Positions 36,001 to 48,000 of a DNA stretch of 64,000 nucleotides are shown here, in pieces. The position numbers and the translations under genes were made by a program. How positions within the stretch are numbered: the stretch's first letter is position 1; each line of letters starts with the position of its first letter. The stretch spans positions 3,126,001 through 3,190,000 of the forward strand of contig OU015550.1 in assembly GCA_907165065.1 (NCBI GenBank), given 5' to 3'. Source of the stretch: Caprimulgus europaeus (taxonomy: Eukaryota; Chordata; Aves; Caprimulgiformes; Caprimulgidae). The notes beneath the pieces are model-generated. The model made no database searches. It was not told the origin of the DNA and saw nothing but the letters and a program-made list of their open reading frames with translations.

Positions 36001-39000
36001 GTGAAAGGCACCAAGGGCATCTTGAACAAAGCCACTGCTCAAAGAGGGGAGGAGGCACCAGAGAAACACTGCCAGGATGGCAGCTGATGTGACCACTGTA
36101 GGAGCACGAGGTGTAGTCCAAAGCTGGTTGAGATGCTTGGTCAGTCAAGCCAGGGCTTCCTGGAGGAAAAGTGCTTTTCCAAAGCGAATGTTCTGTTAGG
36201 AGAGAGCCTGATAGATGATGAAGAGTGGCTGATGTCAACCCTACATTACTGATGCAGCAGCTCCTGGAAGAGGAGGGTGGCACAAACAGCTGTGAGTTCA
36301 CCTACTACTGCTTTTTACCTTGATCCCTGCCACTGTAGAGTCTTCTGCTGCCACAGAAGCCTGAGTCAGACATTTCCTGTGTCACGCTGTCACCTCCCTC
36401 CCCTGAGCCAAAGGGACACACTGACAGCTGATTAAAAACCACGTTTGTAACACACCTGCCAGCATCTCAGGCTGACACGTTCACTTCAGACTTGTTACTC
36501 ACTTTACACCCAAAGCTTTCTTGTTTAAACACACCCAGGAAGGCAGCCAAGTTCAACACTGCTTCTCAGCATCTGTACAGAGAAAGAACGTACCCCAGGG
36601 TGTGCTACAGCGGCTGCTCCGCTGGTGGGGAGACACGGGGACACGCTGAGCATCTGTAAGGTTTGTGCTTGGTGTCCCTCACAATCTCAGGCACTGCTGA
36701 AAATCAGATCACCTACCTCCAGAGGGAATACAGGAGCATATTGTCTTGTGTTAGCACAACAACTCAGTTGAAAGCTGTTGTAATCATGTCCACTGGGATT
36801 GAATACTAAGAATAAACCAAACACAACCTGAACAAAAAGCACTTGGCACTGTTAAGCTCACAGGCTGCTGTGGGTAGTGATCAGCTTCCAGGTGGGGAGA
36901 GGCTGAGGCACAAAGCAGCTTTCTCACACTTGGTACAGTAAGGATCAAACCACAGACGTCCCAAATCCTCACCCTGGGCTAATCATGCTTAGACAGGGAA
37001 GCTGCTTTCAGCTGGTGATACAGAAGCAAAATATAAGGATAAACCAGGGCATTACTTTTATTGTGTTTCTGTATCAACAAAAGTCACACAGTGAAAGGAG
37101 ACTAAAGCTGTGACACAGGACACTGGTGGAGAGAGTGCTATGAAACATGATCCAGCTAAAAACAAATATTTGTAATCATCTGCAGGGAAAGGCTGAGCAG
37201 GTGAGAAAACCACCACGAGCACTACCAGACTCTACAGAAGAGTCCTTTTATGAGGCATTCTAAATGCACCAAAATACACTGTTACACCCCTGAAGCAGAG
37301 GTCGCAGACCTCACCCATGATGGGACCACAGAAGCTGCAAGTTCTGTTAAAAAAATCCAAACAAAACCTGAAAAAAAATTCTTTTTTAAGCTACACAGTC
37401 AAAATTCCTGAAGTCATGCCTATTACCCACTCCTTCACTCTCAGTTTCTCTCCTGTAAAGGAATCTGAGATCTTCAAACAGAAAAATCTTTACATTTAGG
37501 ACATTTTGATACATGTAATGCATGTTAGATGTGGCTTACAAGAGGCAAACAGATGAAGTGTGCCTGTGAACTCAGGAGTTCACAGATGCCAACTCCTCAT
37601 TACTTCTTGAAAGGAACTACTTTGCTCACTGCCAGGGGAAGGAAAAAGCAGTAAGAGCAGACAATTTTAGATGTTTGTTGGCAGCCTCACTCCATTCATA
37701 CTCATCAACAGTAACATTTTTGGCTGCATGGATTGTTGGCTTAAAGAGAAGTGAATGAAAATGATAGCTATTAGGAAAACTGACAGTGTGGGATATTTGC
37801 ACTTTATTTTTTTCTTCTTTGCAACTCTAACAGAAGTCACATAACACTAAGCCAGCAAACTGGCTAAGACAGCACTCCTTTTGAGCTTGCCAGGATTACC
37901 ATGACAAAAGTCAAGCCAGAAAACCTTTTTCTATCTTCTATAGAATTGTCACTGCAGAGTCACAAGGGCATTTTGCATTTGTGTACACTTAGATGAGCAC
38001 ACATGAACCCACACTGACAATACCCTGAGCAACATTTGGTCTCTGAAAAGTGTCTGATCTGCTGCATAACGGCCAAATGGATCATCACAGCCACCAGCAG
38101 CCATAGAAAGCCTTCAAGTGAATAAAAAAGGTCTTGCTGCATTCACAATCAAGGCCATGGGAAATAAAAGTTAGAAGCTGGCCTGGTTTTGAGCTGGGCC
38201 AGAGCTGGTTTCTGTTCAGCAGCTGGAACAGCGCTGGGGTTTGGGTTCAGCTGGGTTTTGTTAGGAGAAGAACATTGATAACACACCGATGTTTTATATT
38301 GTCACTGGAAGTAGAAGGACTTTGTGTTTTGCTGGTCTGCAGCTGCAAGGTCTATTGAACTGACCCAGCTCCATGGGCATTGGGCTCTGCCAAGGGGCTG
38401 TTCCATCTCCTGTCCCCCATGGGCAGGAGATCCATGAGGGGCTCCTCCTCTCTGGCTCTCTCTGGCTCTCGCTCGGGCTCTGGCTCTCCCGGGATTGCGG
38501 TTTCGGGTCGGGATTGTCGCTGCTCCGGGATCGTTCTCTGGGAACGGGCCGGGCTGGGTCGGTGGGTGCTGAGCAATGGCACTGGGGGTCACTCATTGGT
38601 GTATTTTGTTACTGTTATTATTATCACTATTATTTAAATATAATTATTATTTTAAGGTTTTTTTATTTCATTATTAAATTATTCTTATCTCACCCTATTA
38701 GTCTCCTTACCCTCGTCCCCCAATTATCTCCCCTGTCCCCTGGGGATGGGGGCAGTGGATGAACAGCTGTGTTGGCTGCCAGCCCAGTGCTGGCCCAGTG
38801 AAACCATCACAGTCTCTTCTAACAGCTATAGCCAGGGAAATCCTGCCAGGTCAAGCCTTTTGCTGAGCCCTCTGGTTTGTGGAAAGAGTTTTCCCTACAG
38901 TCTGTTTCACTGCTTCTTTCCACTTTAGATGACACAAGTGTTCAGACACTCAGTCAGTGCTCACAAGCAGCAGATACAGTTAACAGCACCATCCTAATTT

Positions 39001-42000
39001 CATGGCAGAGGGAAGGTCTCATCCTAAGAAGCTCACACCCCCCCAGATGATTTAAACCTCAATGCTTCTTGGGATTTGAACTAAAAGGATGATGCTCTTT
39101 CCAGAAACCCTCAGTTTTCTTGGGCAGCTTCCGAGATCATGATTTGATTTGATGTGCTTTGAAACCTCATTTCACATTTTAGATGGGGAAGGCACAAGAG
39201 CATCAATCTACTTGCTCAATCAGCAGCTTGAATATATATCAGAAAATGATGTCACTACTAAAAGAATGACTGCTCAACTCATCAGCTTGTCTATCCAGAG
39301 GCCACAAACTCACTGATTGCAAGAGGGAGTTTGGCCAAGTCTGATTGCTGGCCTGAAGCCAGGCTAGAATCATAAATAATAAATTTATCTTCACATTTCG
39401 AGCTGTCTGGCCACACTGTCTCCAATTGAGCAAAGATGTAGACAAATAATATCAGCTGAAGATGTCTGAAATCATAAAACTTCTCTTCAGATCCATCTCT
39501 CATTACCTTGCTGTTGTGTGGTGTGGGAACCCTCACGTCAGTGAGGCTCAAACTAGATTTTCTGCCTCAGCTTCTTCTCCTGCAGTTATTCACTAATCAG
39601 TGTCTATTCTATGCAACTGTTACCTACAATTAAACACATTTATTTCTATTAATAATCTTTGTTACTATGGTTATTATATGTGAGAATTAATTAGAGGCAC
39701 ACCAGTGACCTTGATTTTACTTAATGACAACCATCTCTTGGCAGAAGTGAGTCACTGTATGGCTTGCAGTGCTAGCTGGAGAAAGCAGATGGAAAAATAC
39801 TCAAAACAAAAGTAAACCAGGAAAGGGGAAACTTGTCAGCTGCAATCTGAAAACAGACAAGCAATATTAAAAGCCTCAGAGAAACTGCTTCATAAGGGTA
39901 ACAGCAAGGGAAGATATCCAGATTTTCTGTTTAATTTGAAAAACAAATACATAATCTAAGCAATTACAGCAGAAGAATAGAAATGAGACATGGCAAAAAA
40001 AATATATTCTGGCCAATGGAGATTTGCTCCTTACTCAAAATCCTTCCCAGAGCCCCATCCCGTTAGGTCCTGGACAGGCCCTTTAATGGGATTTCCATCT
40101 TCCTCCTACAATCCAAAAATCTCTGCCATAGGACATTTCCCCTCATATTAAACCTTCTTGTCTCAAGAGCCAAAAAGCATGAGTACTTGGAAGAAAGGTT
40201 CATGACTAGTACAAGAAAAGGTCAGTGACTTCCAAATACAGGGAAACTTTCAAGGAAGAGAGCAGTGGAAGCTGTAACTGCAAGACACATGTCTGCAAAT
40301 GAAGTGAAAAATAACTTTGGAGGAACTAAAACTGGGCAAGGGATCACAATTTCTGTAAAAAGGGAAAATATAGCTGCCTTGAAGACACAGAGGAAGAAGA
40401 AGTAAAAGCCCTTTCAGGAAGAAAAGCCATTTTTCCTTACTCAAGCTCTTGGTATAACTGCAGAGCAATGTGTTTGGTGAGCATGCACAGTACTGCAGAA
40501 GATTAAAAAAATTCAGAGTTGCAGACAAGGAAGAGAAACACCATCAATTAGCAGAAGACAAAAGTAATTTATCCACAGTATTAGATCACAGTATCTAGTA
40601 CTAATCTAGTTGGTATCATACCAAACCAACCAATTGTTTAGAAGATGGAAAGCATCACATCTTATTAATGAAAAGCATCTCTGTAACTCCCCCTCTGTGC
40701 CGTGTACAGTACTGGGGCACCCTGGATATACCAATAAACAACAATATTTTCCTTTGCAGATCAAGAGGTCCCAGCACAATAAACCTGATTACTTCACCCT
40801 GCTGAAGTTACTCAACCAGCTCTGTACGTGTGACCACGTAACCTGGTAACGGCCTTCATGGCAGGTTCCTTATCAGGGTGGATTGAAGCTCATTGATGTC
40901 CTGTACACACCTATCACTGGTGGCTTTAAATGATCAGCCTTCAGCTGGGGGCAGTTTTGGGCACCACAGGAGAAAAAGGATCTAAAGCTGCTGGAGAGTG
41001 TTCAGAGGAGGGACACAACACTGGTGAAGGGTTTAGAGGGGAAGGGTGTGAGGAGAGGCTGAAGGCACTTGGTTTGTTCAGCCTGGAGGAGACTGAGGGG
41101 AGATCTCCTGGTGGTCTGGAACTTCCTCCCAAGGGGCAGAGCAGAGGCTGATCTCTCTGGTGACCAGGAGCAGAGGACATGGCAGGAAGATGTGGCAGGG
41201 GAGGGTGAGGTTGGCCATGAGGAAAAGGTTCTTGAGGCAGAGGGTGGTGGAGCACTGGCACAGGCTCCCCAGGGAGGTGCTCATGGCCCCAAGCCTGACA
41301 AGATCCCAGCAGCATTTGGCCAAGGCCCTCAGGGCCATGGTGTGAATGTTGGGATTGTCCTGTGCAGGGACAGGAGTTGGACTGGATGATCCTTGTGGGT
41401 CCCTTCCAACTCACAACATTTGATGATTGAGCTACACTGAATAAAAGGCTGGAGCACTCAACCTCCCAAAGCCAAACACCTTATCAGTCCTCTTGGCTCC
41501 AAGTTATCTACTGCAATGCAATGTGGCTAAGATAAAAAGACTTACAAATTCAGTTCAAAGCTAAACTTGCAGAGGAAAATCAACATTTCCAAGCCAATCA
41601 AGACTGAATTATTACACAAAGCATGAATGTCAGCTCACTCCTCCCTGAACATCCTTACCCCCCTGAGGAAACTTTCTTGTCCCAAACAGAAATGACTTTT
41701 AAGCACCTGAATACAGAAAACTGGAAAGGCTCCAGTCTAGGTGTGCTTCTTGCACCACACCCACTGTCATCTCATTTGGTACCAGGAGACCTGTGAAGCA
41801 AACCATAAACTGATGTGAAAGGAAAAGAGGTTGGGTTTTTGGCAGGGGTTGAACTCCACCTCGCTGAGGAACTGTTTGACTATTTCTAGCTCATCAGCTG
41901 GAAGCTCAATAAAGTTTAAATGCCAGCTGCCCCATGATCCAAAACCTGGAACACAAACCCTCGTCAGCTGCCAGGGAATTTCCCAACACCAAACCACAAG

Positions 42001-45000
42001 CAAATAATAACACATAAAACAAAAATAGGAAGAAACACATAAATAAATGCACTTGTCAGAAGCCCCACTTCTTGTATTTTAAGAAAACATTCACCCCACA
42101 ATCCAATCTGCATTTTTATTTCCAACCTGCAGAAAATACCAAGTTATTACATAATTCACTCAACCAAGCAGCTGCAGAGGAGGTAAGAGCTCAAGGAGCC
42201 TAGGAGAAATAAGACAAGGGGAGAAGAGTCACATTAAACAACCCCTTCTCCTGAGCCAGCACAAAAACCCTGTGCCTGGCGTGAGGATAAATCCAGCCAC
42301 AGCTGCCACCTGAGCTACTGAAATGCAATTTATTTTGGTTGCAATAAGAGTCTATTTAGCATTCCAGAAATAGCACACACACACACTTCTCTCTCAAGCT
42401 GAGTGGAAGTGGTTGGAAACACCTTGAATCCAGCAGCTGACACACGCTTCAGAAAACAGCCAATTTGGTTCTTCTGGTAAAGGGCAGCGCAGCAACCCTG
42501 ATTTTAGAGATTACTCTCTGTGAAAGGAAAATGCCACGTCCTGTTCTGTACACACTCTCTTTTCCCACCCCATTCTTGAACAAAGAAGTAGTAGTTGTTT
42601 ACTACTTTACTCCATAACAGCCTGGGGTTCCATCTTCCCATCAAGAATTCCTCAATACTAAATTTTTTTAAAGTCAGAGAGTCATCAAAATAAACTAGGA
42701 GAAGAATAAATTTCCAAGTTACAATTAAAGGGTTTGTATCCAGCCTTAAATGCTGGACACAGCATGTAAGAACTTAAAGAGACTGAAGTCTTTGCTTATT
42801 ACCGATGGTTCAGTGCTGGACACCTCAGGAACTCTGCCTGCTGGCTCACAACATAGCAGCCACGGCTGGGAAGGAAACTTCACAAAGCTTCTTTCCTATA
42901 AATTGGCTCAGAGTTTTGTGCTACAAATTGTTTCTACCTCATCCTGCTCTACCTCACTGCTACTCTGCTCTACCCTGTTCCCAGGGCTATTTTCAGAGCA
43001 AGGTACAAATTGGCTCGTTAGTGTTATCCCTGTTTGACTGCTGGGGAAACTATGACACCAGATGATTAACCAATTTCCCCACAGCCACATGAAGCACCAT
43101 GCTGCCAGCTGACTGCCCTCCAGACCCAGCCCAACACGGTGGGTGAGCTGCAGACAGGCATCTCCCATCATCTGTCCCCAAATCCTCCCACCTCTTGAGT
43201 CCTGCTGCTCTCAGCCACATGAAGATGTAGAACTTAAACATTCAGGGAGGTTATCCACCCCTGGGTTACCTGCTCTCTGTAACACACTTGTGTTGCTGCA
43301 GTCTTCTTCAGCCATGCCAAAACGTGTGCAAGCCCTTTGCAGATGTGAGCACACAACCACAACCCTCCTCTGATATTCTCCACCATTGTTTGTCCAGCTG
43401 CTGGCTTGGATGGGATTTTTGGGGGGCTTTACCTACCAGATTTGTTTTTCAAGCCTTCATGCTTTGGATTCCAACTTGTGTGCTTTGTGGCACTCGGGCA
43501 CCAAAGAAATTATTACCTGGCCAAACAGAATGCACTGAAAAGCAGGAACAGAAACCTCTGCAGATGGAAAAGTAATGGCTTTTTTATCATCAATTTTTAA
43601 CTGCTAGCAGCTTTGTGGTTTCACGTATTTCCCAGAGCTGCAACAGCTATTTTAGGCAAATTATCTTCTTCAGCAGTAGAAATTTCCCTGATCACCGAAG
43701 GAAGATATTAGAGCAGCTAAAGCCAGAACTGCAATGTTGGTTTCACTTCTAGCAAAGAGTTTCTGTTCCAGGCAAAGGTTCTCCAGAGGTCCCTTCTGCC
43801 TGAAACACTCCATGATTCTGTAGCTCCATCAGGCCATTGCCAGATGCAATTTCCTTGATTTCCTCCCTACTCACCATGCTCTTTAAATTTCTTCCAGTTA
43901 ATTTAGAATCAAGGTCAGGAAATTGGGAGAAACCTGAAGGGTTAAGTGGTAAGCACACACCTCACACTGACAGTAGGTGTTTCTAAATCAGAGGGTTTTC
44001 AACCCATTTGACTAACTGAATGTGCCATCATTTTGTCACTTCAAGGGCACAGCTGCACCTCAGCGTTCGAGCACGCAGCGACGCTGCAAAGCACTTCAGG
44101 AAAAGTGAGAAGGAAACAGACTGGATAATTCAGACTGTATTTTCTTATGGTGATTTCCAGACTACAGCATTTAGCCATGAAATCTAAGCACTGAGGTGAA
44201 AGGAGTGCTCTTGAGACTTAGGGAATTCCCCACCCCTCTGTGTCCAGCCAATGATGCATATCTGATAACAAACCCTCTGCATCACAGAGACCAGCTCAAG
44301 GATTCCTGAATGGCAGAGACTGAATCCCATTTTCTTGGCTGAAGAACCACCTCTTGTCCCCATCTCTTCTGAGAAGGATGGGTCCCCTCGGGATAACACA
44401 TCTCACTTCTGCCATCCTGACCTCAGAGAGAGTCTAGTACCACCAAACAGCAGGATGACCATCAGTTGCAACAGCTTTTCTTTGTCCTGGCTTTGCCTGA
44501 GAGCATATCTTTGATGGTGGGGATGATCACATCCTCTGGAGCACAAACAGCTCCAAACTAACTGAAGAGCTAATCCAGTAATGCCACAGCATAAGCAGGG
44601 CTCACGTGGCAGGGAGCAGTTGTGGGTTTTGGAGCCAGCTCTGAATTCTTTGCACGTGGCACAGAAGTAGCACAATTGCCTGGAAGGGGTAATAACCAAA
44701 GGCATTTTTAGGGTCAGGAAGGGATTCTGAGATTCCTACATCCAAGTTATGAAACATCAGCCCACAGAAGCCTGTGTGATCCTAGCTCAGCACGCTCTGC
44801 GACACCCACGTGTTCCTCACTGCTAAACTGATCTAGAAGAAACTACAGACACACTACAGGCTTTCCTGCTATTTGGTTTTATCTCTTACAAGGACTAGGT
44901 GCAACTGCAAAGGGAAGAGGGGAGGAGTTAAGGCAATCTCATCTGGGAAAAGGGATCCATGGCCTAAACCACAGGGAGCTGAGAAGAAAGGCTCTACAGT

Positions 45001-48000
45001 CCAGGTTCTGATGAGTTACACAACGTTGTTTCTGCCAGCTGTGTACTTGACCTACATCTACAAGCACCAAAGTACCACACCTCGCAGGTGCTACTCAGTT
45101 GTTTTGTTTTATAGGATGTTGTTTTTTTTTTTTAATTCTGTTTCTCAAGCCCATCTCATTTATCCAAAAAGGTGGCTCCAATCCTGTGCTGGGAAAGACT
45201 CTGCTAACTCCTGCCATGCCTCGTCTTCCTCCGTACGACATCACTGGTTTTATTTTAAAGCAATAGATGTGCTTCCATGAATAAATACACACTGGTAAAC
45301 ACAACCAACATCCTGCTCTTGTGAAGCCTCTGAGGAGTTCACACCAGATTCAAGTTCAAACAGAGAACAAGCAGCTGAGGCTGCAGCTGGCAGGGAGAGC
45401 CCTTTGTCCCAGGTGTAAGGGGTTTGGGTAGAAACTTTCTCCTGCAGAATCCACCACCCCAGCACTGCAGCAATGTGCCAGTGTAGAAGAACCAAAAAGT
45501 GAAAGCACCTAATCTGTTTTCTTTTCCAAGCTAAATATAGGACAAAAGAGTGAAAAGCACAGATGGTGAAAGCGCTGCAAGTTTTAAGATTCTTCTCCTC
45601 TAGGAATTTAAGCTGCTAAAGCACAACACAGGCTAAACCTTCTCAAACACATTCATATCCCAGCTCTGTCACCAAGGGCAAAGCCCAGCTTTATGGATCA
45701 CCCCAAGTGACCACCATCATCCTATTAGACATGTGACTCACTTAATCTGAACCCTTGGTGTGAAACAACTCTTTCATATTTCCCTGATCTTCTTGTCTCT
45801 CGTGACTGTGCCTTGCAAATTTCCACATAGAAAAGGAACAAAAAAAACCCCCACACTCCGTGCAGAAATGACTTCAAATGGAGACATAACAAGAGGAACA
45901 AGGAATTACTTCATATGCAAATAGAAAGCAAAAAAATAAAGGCAGATTAATGATTCAGTAGCAAAATTATTCCAGGCAAATGAGCCCAGTTGAAAGAAAG
46001 GCCCAAAGGGAGTGTGAAGCTGAGGTATTTAGAGGAAACAAAACTGGAATGGAAAAACGTCACCTTTTTTATACAGCACTAAACTGTCTTCAAAATGTAT
46101 TTCTGTAAAACATCCACAATATTCATGCCAGAGAAGGGCAGGATCAGACCAACCACTCCAAAGGAAAAAGTCCAATTAGTAGGAAAACTGGTAAAGCTCC
46201 AGAATTTTTCGTGACTCCCTGTTCTCCCTGGAACTGCACAAAGGTGAACAGTAACAACCAGCCTGATGGGAGGGAAAAAAGGGGCACTTTGAACAGGAAC
46301 ATGTAACAGCACAAGGGAAATGAGACTGAAAAGTAAAAATAAGCAAAAGCACCAGCAAGAAAAGTGTATTTATTTGAAGAAACAGAATTATCCATGAGAA
46401 CACCACACACTCTTTCATCCTAGGAGGAGCAGTACCTAGAAATAAAGCCCAGCTCTATTTCAGCCTGAATTAATAACTGCTCTCATCCACCTCTCCTTGT
46501 TATAAATACTTCAGTGCCTCCTGACAAGAAGATTGAATCTGCAGTGAGCTCAACATGCTGATCTGAGGTGGAATGAGACAGAAAGCTTGGAGATTTGTGA
46601 TGTCAGGTCTAGCAGAAATTCATTTAAATTAGTGCATTGAACAGATCAAGCAGCAGGCTCTATTCCACTCCTTTTTGGTACAGTGCCTAGAAAGCTGGAG
46701 GACTGAGCAACTAGTGACTCAGAACTGCTGCAGACAGACACTTTATTGAGGAGACTGCTCGCCTAAAGTTTGTGAGGATTCTCCTGAGGTTCCAGAAACT
46801 CTCAGGATTTATTATCAGTCTCAAGAGAGCCAGGATTCCCAGGGCTTAAATCCTTACTCCAGCACTAACACCACAGAAACCCTCACGAGTCACTTCAAGC
46901 CCCTCACTTTGTATCTGGGCTTCTCCACCAGCAAAAAACGGAAAGAACTTGATCACCTCCAGCTCATAAAGCACAGAGAGGAAAAGCACCGTGCAGTGCT
47001 GCGGCCTCAGCAGCATCCTCAGAGATATGCCACCTTTATATTCCATCATATTATTCTGGTCTTTCAGCAACACAGATGGAGGATGTGCCTGTGGCCATGA
47101 GATAACACAAGAATCATTAACTCTCATGCAGCTCTTTTCCCTCAAATGAAAGGGAAACTGAGGCACTGTGACTTGCCCAAGGTCAACTTCCCCAATCAGT
47201 AGCAGAGCCACCACTGAAACTGTATTTATTGACTCAAAAAGCACCAGATGTTGGGTTTTTTCAATGCACCTTTTAGTGCCATCAAGAAACTTCATTGAAA
47301 ATGACAAAACATCAGCGAAAATGACACCCGAGTGCCTGACGTGTGCGAGGTGTGTCAGGTGTGACAGCATTCCTTCCCCCCTCGGGCTCTGTACCTTTTG
47401 CTGTTTATATTTTCTCATCTCTGGAGTTTTTTATTCACAAACAGCGGGAGCTGCTGTTGGCAGCAGCCCAGGGATACAGCCACCCTCGAGGGTCAGAAAA
47501 CACAGCCCCCCAGGCAGACATACACACCCGGCCGGCCCCGTCCCTGCACCGAGGCCAGACCGGGCTGGAAACCTCCGCCGCACCGAGCCGGCGGTCTGAG
47601 GGGCCTGACCCCGGCAGGCAGGACCCTGAGGGCAGGGCGGCAGAGCCCACTCGCGGCTGGCATGGCCCACGCCCCCCGGGCCCTCAGCTCCTCGGGCCCA
47701 CAGCCCCAGGGCCCTCATACCCCCGCCCCCGCCAGCTCCACAGCCCCCGGTTCTCAAACCCCTCGGGCTCGGCAACTCCACAGTCCCCGGTTCTCAGCCC
47801 CCCCGGGCCCACAGTTCCACAGCACTCCGCTCTCAAACCCCCCCAGGCCGGCAGCTCCACAGCCCCTCCGGGCCCACGGCTCTACAGCCCCCCGCCCTCA
47901 GACCCTCTCGGTCCTCAGACCCAACCCTGGGGCTGGCAGCTCCACAGCCCCGGGCTCACAGTCCCCCCTCACCCTCAGTTTCCCCCCGGGCCCGGCAGCA

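Noticed and set aside
40941..41414. 157-codon open frame on the minus strand
   Set aside because: Lies wholly in a CR1 copy and is antisense to it; not the CR1 reverse transcriptase.
46846..47418. Minus-strand 190-codon open frame
   Set aside because: It overlaps a MIR fragment and has no family resemblance, no CpG promoter and no repeat of coding-like codon bias; treated as chance.
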